Source: Bacteroidota bacterium (lineage in GTDB: Bacteria; Bacteroidota; Ignavibacteria; Ignavibacteriales; SURF-24). Taken from it: a DNA stretch of 64,000 nt. Shown here piece by piece: positions 54,449-63,624 of the stretch (positions within the stretch are counted from its first letter, which is position 1; each line of letters begins with the position of its first letter). The position numbers and the translations under genes are program-made. The stretch is taken from the NCBI GenBank assembly GCA_030706145.1, contig JAUZPB010000002.1, forward strand, positions 28,346 through 92,345. The letters are read 5' to 3'. The notes below the pieces were generated by a model that ran no database searches, was not told the origin of the DNA, and was given only the letters and a program-made list of their open reading frames with translations.

Positions 54449-54672
54449 GTAATCACAAAGAGAGAGAAAAACTAAAGCCAGGATAAATTAAGCGCTCTAA
54501 AGTGACAGTCAATGAAGTCCCCTCCAAAAAGGCTGCTAATTAAAGATAGGCCTCAGAGGGAAAAAGATGAGTTTCAGGTAGAAAATAAGAAAAAAAGATT
54601 TGATATATGTGTGTGTAATTAGTTGTAGCTAAATAAAGTTATTATAAGCTGATATGATCGATATGTGCTATT

Positions 54673-54714
54673 AAAAAAAGAGGAAGAGCAATAAACTCTA
54701 ATCCTCTTTTTTTT
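54673..54714. terminator. Bidirectional terminator after the mla operon
   Basis: Stem AAAAAAGAGGA (54674-54684) / TCCTCTTTTTT (54702-54712) with a run of T on both strands; it lies eight bases past the mlaD stop. It also separates mla from the DUF2188 gene. The rest of the 329-base gap from 54394 holds the DUF2188 promoter and nothing else I can see. Confidence 0.8.
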
Positions 54715-54722
54715 GTTGGAAA

Positions 54723-55766
54723 TTACTTATTACTTTTCCCACCTATTTCATTTTCCAAGGACCTTAATTCTTTTAATTTTTCGTCCAATGTTCTGGTTCT
54801 TTCTTTTAATTCTGCAAGTTTACCATTAAGATCCTTTTCATAATCAGCCACATCCCAATATCCTCTTTCTTCGAAATAGCTCTTAAAAAGCCAGTTATGT
54901 TTCAGTGCTTCCATATTTTCTGAGAATCGAGTAGCGCCAAGCTTTACCTGCTCAGTAGTTGCTGTAAGATTATTGAGCATAGTTCTAATAGAATCGCTAT
55001 AGACCCCCTTGTTTGTAACCAAAGCACCAGCTATACCTTGTCCGTTTTTAACATTATCTACAACGTTATCAATTTTTAGAATGACAGAGTTCAAATTAGC
55101 CATAATGCCCTGGAAATCGCTTGTAGTAATCTTAACTATATCTGAAATTTCATTCAATTTACCTGTCATAGCGACCAGACTTTTATCGGCAGACTTTGTA
55201 ATCTGAGTTGCTGCATCATAAAGTTCATCGTCATTGATTATCTTACCAATTGTACCTTGGCCCTTATTAATTTTGACCATTATTTCAGAAAAATCCTTCG
55301 TAATACTCTTTAAGTAATTGAGAGTCCCCTGTCCTTCTGCAATAATTTGAGCCATTGAAACAGGAGACTGCGAGCGAATAAAATCTCCATTATTTACGAC
55401 ATCATAAGCTGTAGTACCAACTGAAAGTACGACAAGTTTATTACCGACCAAACCTTCAGTTTCAATTGTAGCCTTTGTATCACGCCTGATAAAATTGCGG
55501 ACGTTCATATCTACTCGCATTGTCACGATTACTCTGCCTGTTGTATCGTTAGCCAGATCAATTCCCTTAACGCTTCCCACATTAATTCCACTTAGCCTAA
55601 CCATAGCACCATTTCTCAAACCTTCAACGTTTGTAAAAAAGGCTTTTATTTCAAATGTAGGGGTAAAAAGTGATTCTCTTCCTCCCACCAAAAAAATGGC
55701 TAAGATCAGAAGAATTGTTCCTAAAATAACAAAAAGCCCAAGACGAGCTCCTGTAAAATTTTTCAT
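54723..55766 (-). CDS. mlaD: MlaD-family MCE lipid-binding protein
   Basis: 347 residues: one membrane anchor (ARLGLFVILGTILLILAIFLVGG), one MCE domain (about 35-115, FEIKAFFTNVEGLRNGAMVRLSGINVGSVKGI) and a long helical C-terminal region ending in a Lys/Glu/Leu coiled coil. The periplasmic hexamer shuttles phospholipids between membranes. Last gene in mlaE-mlaF-mlaD. Confidence 0.93.
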   Translation of the reverse strand: MKNFTGARLGLFVILGTILLILAIFLVGGRESLFTPTFEIKAFFTNVEGLRNGAMVRLSGINVGSVKGIDLANDTTGRVIVTMRVDMNVRNFIRRDTKATIETEGLVGNKLVVLSVGTTAYDVVNNGDFIRSQSPVSMAQIIAEGQGTLNYLKSITKDFSEIMVKINKGQGTIGKIINDDELYDAATQITKSADKSLVAMTGKLNEISDIVKITTSDFQGIMANLNSVILKIDNVVDNVKNGQGIAGALVTNKGVYSDSIRTMLNNLTATTEQVKLGATRFSENMEALKHNWLFKSYFEERGYWDVADYEKDLNGKLAELKERTRTLDEKLKELRSLENEIGGKSNK

Positions 55767-55781
55767 TAAATAGATCTCCTA

Positions 55782-56528
55782 TTATGCCTTAATAATATCG
55801 GTGCTGAAGAAGTTTTGTAAGAACTTATCCTTCGAGCTAGTCAATTCTTCAATCGTACCCTGGTACATTATTTTTGCATCTTTCAAGAAAATGGCCCTAT
55901 CTGCAATAATACTAGCGCAGATAAGGTCGTGAGTAACAACAATTGAAGTCATATTCAATTTTTTTTGCAGATCAAGTATTAGTTCACTTATTTCTTTTGT
56001 AGTAAGCGGATCCAGACCTGTAGTAGGTTCATCATAGAGCATAAGTTTAGGTTCAGTAATGATAGTACGTGCAAGAGCAATTCGTTTTCTCATTCCACCA
56101 GAAAGTTCCGATGGCATTTTATCTACTGCTTCTATCAGGTCAACAAGTTCCAGAGTATGCATAACCTTATCTGTTACTTCTTTTTTACTGAACTTAAAGT
56201 TCCTAATGAGAGGGAATGAGAGGTTTTCCCGTACAGACATAGAGTCATAAAGAGCGCCACTTTGGAAAAGAAATCCAATTTGTTTTCTTATTTCATTTAA
56301 TTCTTTTTCGGACATTCGAAGGACATTCTGCATATCAATATATATTTCACCTGCATCAGGTCTAAGAAGTCCGATTATACATTTAAGCAAAACACTTTTA
56401 CCGGTTCCGCTTCTTCCGAAGACGACAAGGTTTTCTCCCATGCACACATTTAGCGATACATCATCTAAAACCTTTTTGTATGTGAATGCCTTGCTAAGGT
56501 TTTTTATTTGAACTATCAAGTCGGCCAT
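55782..56528 (-). CDS. mlaF: MlaF-family ABC ATPase
   Basis: 248 residues from ATG 56528 (a TTG two codons earlier is less likely); overlaps mlaE by 13 bases. Walker A GRSGTGKSV, Q loop LFQSGALYDSMSV, signature ELSGGMRKRIALARTI, Walker B LMLYDEPTTGLDP, H loop VVTHDLICAS. Drives lipid transport with MlaE and MlaD. Confidence 0.95.
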   Translation of the reverse strand: MADLIVQIKNLSKAFTYKKVLDDVSLNVCMGENLVVFGRSGTGKSVLLKCIIGLLRPDAGEIYIDMQNVLRMSEKELNEIRKQIGFLFQSGALYDSMSVRENLSFPLIRNFKFSKKEVTDKVMHTLELVDLIEAVDKMPSELSGGMRKRIALARTIITEPKLMLYDEPTTGLDPLTTKEISELILDLQKKLNMTSIVVTHDLICASIIADRAIFLKDAKIMYQGTIEELTSSKDKFLQNFFSTDIIKA

Positions 56529-57310
56529 AACCAAAGAGTTAATTTTCCTAATACACTATCAAATAATAAAATTAAAAGAGAAGAAAGTACAACTGAAGTA
56601 GTAGAAGCTTTTCCTACTCCCTCTGTACCATTTTCAGCGGTATAGCCTTTATAAGAGCCGACTATACCGACAATAAAGCCAAATACGTAAGTCTTTAATA
56701 TACTTGGAATAACGTCCCCGAACTTTAACGAAGCAAGGACAGAGTCGGTATAGTAACTAAAGTTCATTTTTTGAGAAAGGATAAGTGCTATATAACCGCC
56801 TATTATAGCAATAAAGATCACATAAACACACAGAATAGGAAGAATAATTGTGCATGCAATTACACGTGTAACAACCAGGAAGCGGAAAGGATTAATTGCC
56901 GAGACCTCCATAGCATCGATCTGTTCTGTTACACGCATAGAGCCAAGTTCAGCTCCAATGCCAGAGCTCACCCTTCCGGCAAAGATCAGTGCAGTAAGCA
57001 CGGGTCCCAATTCTCTTATAACAGATAAAGAGACCATACTTGGCAGAAAACTCTCAGCTCCGAAGCGTATCATTATAGGTTGGCTCTGCAGCACAAGTAC
57101 AAAACCAATTATGAAGCCAGTAATACTTACAATAGGAAGTGTCTTTACGCCAAGTTCATCCATGTGCTTTTTGATCTCGCCAAAGTCATATGGAGGCTTG
57201 AAAAAATTCTTTAAGAATTCCATGGTAAAGATCGATAACCCACCTATAGTACTGAAATACTCATTGAGAATATTCCATGTGGTGCCCTTTTTTAAGTTAG
57301 TTATCTTCAT
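56516..57310 (-). CDS. mlaE: MlaE-family ABC permease
   Basis: 264 residues, six helices. Motifs: GFIIGFVLVLQSQPIMIRFGAE, VIRELGPVLTALIFAGRVSSGIGAELGSM, EQIDAMEVSAINPFRFLVVTRVIA, SYKGYTAENGTEGVGKASTTSVV. This matches the MlaE inner-membrane permease. No MlaC or MlaB is linked. Confidence 0.95.
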   Translation of the reverse strand: MKITNLKKGTTWNILNEYFSTIGGLSIFTMEFLKNFFKPPYDFGEIKKHMDELGVKTLPIVSITGFIIGFVLVLQSQPIMIRFGAESFLPSMVSLSVIRELGPVLTALIFAGRVSSGIGAELGSMRVTEQIDAMEVSAINPFRFLVVTRVIACTIILPILCVYVIFIAIIGGYIALILSQKMNFSYYTDSVLASLKFGDVIPSILKTYVFGFIVGIVGSYKGYTAENGTEGVGKASTTSVVLSSLLILLFDSVLGKLTLWLWPT

Positions 57311-57426
57311 CTTAGATAATATAATGTTGTAATCGGTTTATAATGAATAATCAAAAAACATTCTTTAAAGCAAACACTTTCCCTAAAAGAAAAGTTTAAA
57401 TAGCACTTCAAATTTACTCAAAATTT

Positions 57427-57786
57427 TTAAAATGCATTCAAATAATGATTAATTATAGGTCTGCCCCTGGAAACCTCAAGAATTGCTATTACATCAAAGC
57501 GGCATGTAACATTCTCAATTTTTCTTTCAAAAATGTAAGCATTTGCAACCCTTCTTATTTGCAAAATCTTATTTCTTGTTATTGCCTCCTCTGGGTATCC
57601 ATACTCAAGGTTCTGCCTGTATTTAACTTCTACAAAGACAAGTGTTTCCTCGTCTTTTGCAATAATGTCTATCTCACCTTTGTGAAAGCGGAAATTTCTC
57701 TCCAAAATTCTAAAACCTTTTTCAGAAAGGAATCTACAAGCAAGTTCCTCTCCCAGTCTTCCGGTTTCACTGGTATTAATATTCAT
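57427..57786 (-). CDS. YraN/UPF0102 nuclease-like protein
   Basis: 119 residues, whole length a PD-(D/E)xK-like fold: GRLGEELACRFLSEKGFRILERNFRF, KGEIDIIAKDEETLVFVEVKYR (Asp, Glu-x-Lys), then QIRRVANAYI and FDVIAI. A Holliday-junction-nuclease-related fold, exact function unknown. The stop codon of rnhB precedes the start by one base. Confidence 0.93.
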   Translation of the reverse strand: MNINTSETGRLGEELACRFLSEKGFRILERNFRFHKGEIDIIAKDEETLVFVEVKYRQNLEYGYPEEAITRNKILQIRRVANAYIFERKIENVTCRFDVIAILEVSRGRPIINHYLNAF

Positions 57787-57787
57787 C

Positions 57788-58384
57788 CTAAAAATCTATA
57801 AAATTCTTAATGAATGATTTCCTGTGATAGCAAGATGGTCCAAACTTTTGTAATGCAGCTATGTGTTCTTTTGTTGCATATCCTTTATTTTTATCCCACA
57901 AATAGCAAGGGAACTCGCTTGATAATTTTATCATCAATCTATCCCTTGTAACTTTAGCCAAAATTGAAGCAGCTGCAATTGCGAAGGATTTTTCATCTCC
58001 CTTTATTATTGTCCTAGTAGGGATATCTGATAAAAAGCTTTTATTTCCGTCAATAATTATAATGTCGGGTTTAAGGCTAAGAGACACAAGTGAACTTTTC
58101 ATGGCCTTTAAAGTTGCCTGAAGAATATTAATCCTGTCAATCTCATTATGATCAACTGCGCAAACAGACCAGCAAAGAGCTTTCTTAGTAATTTCCTCAT
58201 ATAACTCTTCCCTAAGTGAAGCTTTTAGCTTTTTAGAATCATTTACCTTATCAATTTTAACTTCAGGACTAAAGACGACACAGGCGGCAACAACCGGACC
58301 GGCAAGCGGCCCGCGTCCAGCTTCATCAATGCCAGCAAGAAGTCTTTTTTTTTCGTCCAAAAAGGAATTATCAAAATTCTTCAT
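57788..58384 (-). CDS. rnhB: Ribonuclease HII
   Basis: 198 residues from ATG 58384. Cleaves RNA in RNA/DNA hybrids. LLAGIDEAGRGPLAGPVVAAC carries Asp20-Glu21, IIIDGNKSF and ILAKVTRDRLMIKL carry the remaining acidic residues. The frame is open to 58447, but that start would overlap the UbiA gene and lacks a ribosome site. In an operon with the YraN gene and UbiA. Confidence 0.95.
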   Translation of the reverse strand: MKNFDNSFLDEKKRLLAGIDEAGRGPLAGPVVAACVVFSPEVKIDKVNDSKKLKASLREELYEEITKKALCWSVCAVDHNEIDRINILQATLKAMKSSLVSLSLKPDIIIIDGNKSFLSDIPTRTIIKGDEKSFAIAAASILAKVTRDRLMIKLSSEFPCYLWDKNKGYATKEHIAALQKFGPSCYHRKSFIKNFIDF

Positions 58385-58416
58385 CTTAATTAAATAAACT
58401 TTATTAAATAAACTTT

Positions 58417-59259
58417 TTATCCTAGGTAAAGTGCCAGCAAGCCGCAAACCATACCAACTTTAAGCAAAGCACTTAGGCGCCCAAGGTTTTTCTTACTCTG
58501 ATCCTTTAGAAGTGATTTCAGGAAATAAACAGAGATAAGATTAACTGATATCATTACAATTACAAAATATTCAATTTTATAATAATTCAAAACAAAGGGA
58601 ATAAAAGTCAGGAAGAACAAAATACTGGTCAAAGCAACTACTATTGTAATTGCCGCACTTATCCCATATTTAGCCGGAAACGTAATAACATTGTTTCTAC
58701 TATCCCCTTCAATATCCTCAATATCCTTTATGATCTCTCTTATAAGGTTGACAATAAAAGCAAAAGTCGCAGGAATTATTGCAGCCGCCAAATTTCCAAC
58801 AACAACGCCTCCAAAAATAAAGGTTAAGGCTGTCATTAAAGCGACAACTATATTCCCAAAGAGGGGCATTTTCTTAAAAGACAAGGAATAAAAAAAAACG
58901 ATAAAAGCGGAAACAACAACAATCAGAAAGGCTGGACCACTAAGGTGACCGGCCAGAAAAATTGCAGATAGGTTTAGTCCTAAATAAATTATATAAGCCT
59001 CTTTTTTACTCATCTTTCCTGAAGGCAAAACTCTATGAGGCCTGTTGATCCGGTCAATTTCCAGGTCCAAAATATCATTAATAACATTACCTGCCGCAGC
59101 TATAATCGATCCACTCAGGGCAGCATAAAGTATTACTAAAGGATTAAACCCACTTTGATCTTTTGAACAAATAAGACAAGCGACAACAATAGATAAGAAG
59201 GAAATCAGAAAATTTACAGGGCGAATTATTTGAATAACTGATTTTAATTTTGCTGGCAC
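58417..59259 (-). CDS. UbiA-family prenyltransferase
   Basis: 280 residues from a GTG start, eight to nine helices. First Asp motif NVINDILDLEIDRINRPHR (Asn-Asp and Asp-Asp positions 61-69) and second motif REIIKDIEDIEGDSRNN. It attaches a polyprenyl diphosphate to an acceptor in the membrane. Similar Bacteroidota proteins are named geranylgeranylglycerol-phosphate geranylgeranyltransferase; MenA or UbiA-type acceptors cannot be ruled out. Confidence 0.85.
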   Translation of the reverse strand: MPAKLKSVIQIIRPVNFLISFLSIVVACLICSKDQSGFNPLVILYAALSGSIIAAAGNVINDILDLEIDRINRPHRVLPSGKMSKKEAYIIYLGLNLSAIFLAGHLSGPAFLIVVVSAFIVFFYSLSFKKMPLFGNIVVALMTALTFIFGGVVVGNLAAAIIPATFAFIVNLIREIIKDIEDIEGDSRNNVITFPAKYGISAAITIVVALTSILFFLTFIPFVLNYYKIEYFVIVMISVNLISVYFLKSLLKDQSKKNLGRLSALLKVGMVCGLLALYLG

Positions 59260-59409
59260 TTTTCTATTATTTTTATTTTATAAAGCTTTTAATATCCCCA
59301 GAAGCAAAAATACCTAATTCTAATGGATATTTAAACTTTTGCGCAGAAATACTTTTTAATTATGTATACATCAGTTCCCTAAGCATCAGGAGGATTTTCA
59401 AAAAAGAAG

Positions 59410-61176
59410 TTAAAATTCGTTAACAAGCCCGAAATGTATCTTACCCTGACTGAAAGAGTCCCCTTTTGCAAGAGCATAGCTTACACTTAGAATTCCAAAA
59501 CCTGTCTCGAGGTTTAGACCAAGTCCATACCCCAGCTTAATTGCAGAAGAGCGTTCAATATTTTTCTCAGGGTCCTGATCCCTCAGATAATAACCAGAAT
59601 CGAAGAAAATGAATCCAAAAGAGCGTCTAGTAAAGGGCTGGCGAAATTCAAGATTTGACCAAAGAAGCCGGTTAGCCAGGAACTGATTTTCCCTATAGCC
59701 TCGAAGTGAATTTGTCCCCCCTAAGCGGTAGAGGTCACTTACCTCAAGCTGATCGCCCCTTAGTTCCCTTGCGTGTAAAGAGAGTGCAAATACCTGGGAA
59801 GTAAATACTTTTCTAAATATGCCAAAATCCAAGGAAAATCTCTGAAGTGAAGTACTAAGCTTAGTTGATGAAGTAAAATACTGCGAAGGTCCATTGATTT
59901 TTTTTCTGCTAAAAGAGTAACTATTTAGCATGTATATTCCATCATTTGGAGCATAATAGTCATCTCGCGTATCTATTTTAAGATTTAATCCCGAAGTTGT
60001 AATGGTCGAATTGTAAACTGTAAAAGTCGAAGTCTCTGAGACTGTAGGAATAACTGATTCGGAAGCTAAGACAACTGAAGCAGAGACATTTTCGCTTGCA
60101 AGAAATTCGACGGATCCTTCAAGGCGCCTGTGCACGTAGGATGAGTCTTGCTTTTGTTGAAATAGGCCCAGATTAACATTAAATGGGTATCCAAATACCC
60201 AAGGTTCAAGATATTTTAGCTCTAGCTCCTGAGAAAGCCTGTCAATTTGCTGCCACTTTATGGTAGCTGCCCTCCCAGTACCAAACATATTTCTTAGAGT
60301 AACATTTACAAGTCCTGTAAGGTAGCCACTTTCATTATTCTGTTTATCTGCAGGAAGATAACCAATAATTCCATCAAAGTTATTAGTCTCCTTTTCTTTT
60401 ACTTCAATAAGTAATACTCCCTCATCTCTGGAATTAAAATAAAATGAAGGCGTTTGTACGGGGTCAAAGAATCTTAATTTATCTAATTTCTTTGGGATCT
60501 GATCGATAAGCTTTTGAGAGTAGTAGATACCATTGTTCATTCTAACTTCGCGCAATATCACATAATCATTCGTCTTGGAATTTCCCTTAAGCTCAATTCT
60601 GTCTATTTTTGTCAATTTACCAGGGTCAATCTTAAGATAAATTGTTGTCAGATTCTTTCCAGAAACTGAATCGATGTAAAAATCAAAAGAGCTAATAATT
60701 ACTTTAGCAAATGGGAAACCTTTTTCTTCAAAATTGTCGAGAATAAGAGAAAAGTTTTCCTCCAAAGCGGATTTATTAAATACTTTCCCAATCTGATAGT
60801 TAAAAAGGGAGAGAAGTTTTAACGAATCAGAAAGGTTTTTGCCAAGAAGAACAATCCTGTTAATATATGTAGGGGCCCCTTCAGAAATATTAAGTTCAAT
60901 TAGAGATGTTTTTTTAGAATCGTTAGGATTAGGCTTTAGAATGGTCTCTGCCTTTGAAAAAAAATATCCCCTTTCAGAAAGATTTAGTTCAACTCTTTTC
61001 TTTAGAGAATCTTTAATACCTGGAAAAATCTTTTCACCTGGACTCAGATTGATCCACTTAAGATAATCCTCAGTATCAAAGATACTATTACCATGCACAT
61101 TTACTTTTTCGATCGTTTGTGCAAAGCAGAGCATTGGCAAAAATAAGATCAAGAAGAGGGTTCTAAGTTTTAACAT
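59410..61176 (-). CDS. BamA/TamA-family outer-membrane protein
   Basis: 588 residues with a signal peptide (LFLILFLPMLCFA). Residues about 20-270 hold POTRA domains (VNVHGNSIFDTEDYLKWINLSPGE, IELKGNSKTNDYVILREVRM), the rest is a 16-strand barrel (LRGYRENQFLANRLLWSNLEFRQPF, the RGF-like loop; C-terminal VNEF). Shorter than BamA, with fewer POTRA; a specialised TamA- or BamA-like assembly factor is likely. Single gene, divergent from the SprA-like gene. Confidence 0.9.
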   Translation of the reverse strand: MLKLRTLFLILFLPMLCFAQTIEKVNVHGNSIFDTEDYLKWINLSPGEKIFPGIKDSLKKRVELNLSERGYFFSKAETILKPNPNDSKKTSLIELNISEGAPTYINRIVLLGKNLSDSLKLLSLFNYQIGKVFNKSALEENFSLILDNFEEKGFPFAKVIISSFDFYIDSVSGKNLTTIYLKIDPGKLTKIDRIELKGNSKTNDYVILREVRMNNGIYYSQKLIDQIPKKLDKLRFFDPVQTPSFYFNSRDEGVLLIEVKEKETNNFDGIIGYLPADKQNNESGYLTGLVNVTLRNMFGTGRAATIKWQQIDRLSQELELKYLEPWVFGYPFNVNLGLFQQKQDSSYVHRRLEGSVEFLASENVSASVVLASESVIPTVSETSTFTVYNSTITTSGLNLKIDTRDDYYAPNDGIYMLNSYSFSRKKINGPSQYFTSSTKLSTSLQRFSLDFGIFRKVFTSQVFALSLHARELRGDQLEVSDLYRLGGTNSLRGYRENQFLANRLLWSNLEFRQPFTRRSFGFIFFDSGYYLRDQDPEKNIERSSAIKLGYGLGLNLETGFGILSVSYALAKGDSFSQGKIHFGLVNEF

Positions 61177-61380
61177 ACGATAGTATATGACCAGACTAGG
61201 GAGAATACCCCCTTTATTATTCTCTGTTTATAAAACAATTATTATACAATTATCTTTGGTTAAATAGTTTGATTTTAAGTCTAAAAGTTAAATATTCCAG
61301 CTTTCAATTCAAAAGCAAAAACTATTCTACAAAATTAAATCTAAGAGAGATATTGTCAGAACTTGTCCAAATTCAGAAAA

Positions 61381-61401
61381 TTTTGTTCTTATTGAACAAA
61401 A
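61381..61401. promoter_or_regulatory. Perfect inverted repeat before the SprA-like gene
   Basis: TTTTGTTC (61381-61388) and GAACAAAA (61394-61401) around 5 bases. It lies in the 301-base gap between two divergent genes, about 77 bases before the SprA-like ATG. Either an operator or a small terminator; the GAACA core is typical of a regulator site. Confidence 0.45.
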
Positions 61402-61477
61402 AGCTCCGAAAAATCCTAAAATAGGCTAAACAAAAACAAATATTTGCCGATAGTAAGACAAGCGGAGGTATGCTATT

Positions 61478-62233
61478 ATGTCAATAACTGCAATTAGTTC
61501 AAAAATATCATCAACATTAAGTGATGACCTGATGCAGGTAGCTGATGGATCGATGTATCCTGCAGTTGACCCAGCAAAGGATAAGCTTGGCTCCGACTCT
61601 ACTAAAGCTGCACAGGCTCAGGATTCGATCTCAATTAGTTCCAAGGCTTACTCGGAAAAAGAGAAAGCTGCATTAGATGAGCTAAAGAAAGTTGATCAGG
61701 AAGTTCAGATGCATGAAGCTGCTCATCAGGCAGCAGCAGGTGAACTGTTCAGGGGAAAATCCTTTACATACAAGGTTGGCCCTGACGGCCAGCGTTATGC
61801 AGTTGCCGGAGATGTCCAAATAGACACATCACCCATTCCAGGGAATCCCAAAGCTACAGTTGAAAAGATGGAGAAAATAAGAAGAGCAGCATTAGCTCCA
61901 GGAGATCCATCCTCGCAAGATATGAAAGTAGCATCAGAAGCAATGAAAGCTGAAGTTGAGGCAAGACAAGAGTTAAGCCGCCAACCTATTGCGACAGAGG
62001 ATTCTGATAGCCCTAAATATGAAGTACAGCTTCCAAAGATTGAAGATACTTCGATGGAAGAAGGAGAAAATAAGGCAAAATCTTCTATTAGTATCTCTTC
62101 TACAAGTAAGTCTAGTAATTTTCTTTCTGTACAGAAGTCATATTCGGCTGGATCTGGAATGCACATATCCACACTTTTTGGAAGTGAACTGTCAAGTAAT
62201 AATGAAGGCAGGTACATTGACGTATCGCTATAA
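61478..62233 (+). CDS. SprA-related putative metalloprotease
   Basis: 251 residues. The HExxH zinc motif (HEAAHQAAAGE, residues about 78-88) and the block SFTYKVGPDGQRYAVAGDVQID, SPIPGNPKATVEKMEKIRRAALAPGDPSSQD identify the SprA/CJM1_0395 family. No signal peptide; the first 55 and last 65 residues are low-complexity, Ser-rich. GGAGG lies 9 bases upstream of the ATG. The function is not established. Confidence 0.9.
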   Translation: MSITAISSKISSTLSDDLMQVADGSMYPAVDPAKDKLGSDSTKAAQAQDSISISSKAYSEKEKAALDELKKVDQEVQMHEAAHQAAAGELFRGKSFTYKVGPDGQRYAVAGDVQIDTSPIPGNPKATVEKMEKIRRAALAPGDPSSQDMKVASEAMKAEVEARQELSRQPIATEDSDSPKYEVQLPKIEDTSMEEGENKAKSSISISSTSKSSNFLSVQKSYSAGSGMHISTLFGSELSSNNEGRYIDVSL

Positions 62234-62452
62234 TTGTTGTACTTTCTTTCAGCCTTAGCATTCAAAGAAAACTTTTTGTCTTCTTGACCATATCTTTCTG
62301 TTTCCTTACCTGCCTATAGAAGAGACAACCTTTCAAGGAATCTTTGTGTCCAAACCTTACAATAAAATGCTTTTTATTATTAAATTCCCCGTAATAAAAT
62401 TTAATAAGTTAAGTTAATTTATTATTTTAGGAATAAAATCTATAGGTGTAAA

Positions 62453-62713
62453 ATGGCCGAGAGTGAACTAAACGAACTTCTATTTATGCAGGTTATCTTT
62501 CAGAACCAGCAGTTGGCTTTAATGGGATTAGGAAAGGTAAAGAACCCAGTTACAGAAAAATTCGAAAAGAATATTGAGCAGGCCAAAATGGCAATAGATA
62601 TACTTGACATGCTTGTATTAAAAACAAAGGGAAACCTTACACAAAGAGAAGAACAATATCTAAGTGAAGTCCTTCGAGAGCTAAAGCTCACATATGTAAA
62701 CGAGAGTAAGTAG
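62453..62713 (+). CDS. DUF1844 family small protein
   Basis: 86 residues, helical. ELLFMQVIFQNQQLALMGLGKVKNPVTEK and AKMAIDILDMLVLKTKGNLTQREEQYLSEVLRELKLTYV are the DUF1844 pattern. Function unknown. The stop is one base from the NAD kinase ATG, so it is co-translated with it. Confidence 0.92.
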   Translation: MAESELNELLFMQVIFQNQQLALMGLGKVKNPVTEKFEKNIEQAKMAIDILDMLVLKTKGNLTQREEQYLSEVLRELKLTYVNESK

Positions 62714-62714
62714 A

Positions 62715-63593
62715 ATGAGAATTGGTATTATTCCTAATATTTCAAAAGAAAAGATACTTACAGTCGTAGAATTCTTTGTTGAAAAGTTACGGGAGAATGA
62801 TTTTGATTTTGTAATTAACAAGAATCTAAAGGATAGTCATAAAGATTTACCTGAGAATATAAGAAAAGCAGAATTTCAGGAAGGCAATGAGATCTTTAAG
62901 AGCTGCGATATGGTAGCATCTATAGGTGGAGATGGCACAATGCTTCACACGGCTTATCTTGCCCGGGAATCAAGTATTCCCATAATGGGAGTAAACTTCG
63001 GGAAGTTAGGTTTTCTTGCAGAATTCGATATGAAAACAATTGACTCCTCATTAAGAGAAATAAAGCTTGGACAATATTTTATTGAAGAAAGGATGGTACT
63101 TGAGGGAGAGTGTTCATTATGCGAAGGCAAGATAATGTTTGCTGCAAATGATATTGTGATAGACAAAGGTGGCTGGCCCAAAATGATCGAACTGTCCCTT
63201 AGAGTAGATAATCATTATGTCACAACAATGTCAGCCGATGGCTTAATACTAGCTACGCCTACAGGTTCAACAGGTTATTCACTTTCAACAGGTGGTCCAA
63301 TAGTCAGTCCAGGAGCCGACGTAATAGCAATAAGCCCTATTTCTCCTCACAGTCTTACAATTCGCCCATTAGTACTTGCAAGTAATAAAAAGATAGCAAT
63401 CAGGGTTGAATCGCAGCATACATCTATCCAGATCAATTGTGATGGGCAGAGAGTTTACAGTTATACTCCCCCAGTAGATATTTTGGTCTATAAAAGTTCG
63501 AAGAAGCTAAGACTGGTACATACTTTTTCTACCAATTATTTCAAGATTCTTCGAGAGAAGTTATTCTGGGGAATAGATGCAAGAAAATTCTAA
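62715..63593 (+). CDS. nadK: NAD kinase
   Basis: 292 residues. Phosphorylates NAD to NADP in the cytoplasm with ATP. GGDGTMLHTA (residues 71-80) and the nucleotide-binding NFGKLGFLAE, ATPTGSTGYSLSTGGPIV and SPISPHSLTIRPLVL segments are diagnostic. In an operon after DUF1844. Confidence 0.97.
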   Translation: MRIGIIPNISKEKILTVVEFFVEKLRENDFDFVINKNLKDSHKDLPENIRKAEFQEGNEIFKSCDMVASIGGDGTMLHTAYLARESSIPIMGVNFGKLGFLAEFDMKTIDSSLREIKLGQYFIEERMVLEGECSLCEGKIMFAANDIVIDKGGWPKMIELSLRVDNHYVTTMSADGLILATPTGSTGYSLSTGGPIVSPGADVIAISPISPHSLTIRPLVLASNKKIAIRVESQHTSIQINCDGQRVYSYTPPVDILVYKSSKKLRLVHTFSTNYFKILREKLFWGIDARKF

Positions 63594-63624
63594 GTCTACA
63601 ATAAGAACAAAGGAGGCAAGAAGA

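Noticed and set aside
62241..62267. Hairpin TTTCTTT/AAAGAAA after the SprA-like gene
   Set aside because: The stem is very AT-rich and short; a T-tract follows but the pairing is weak.
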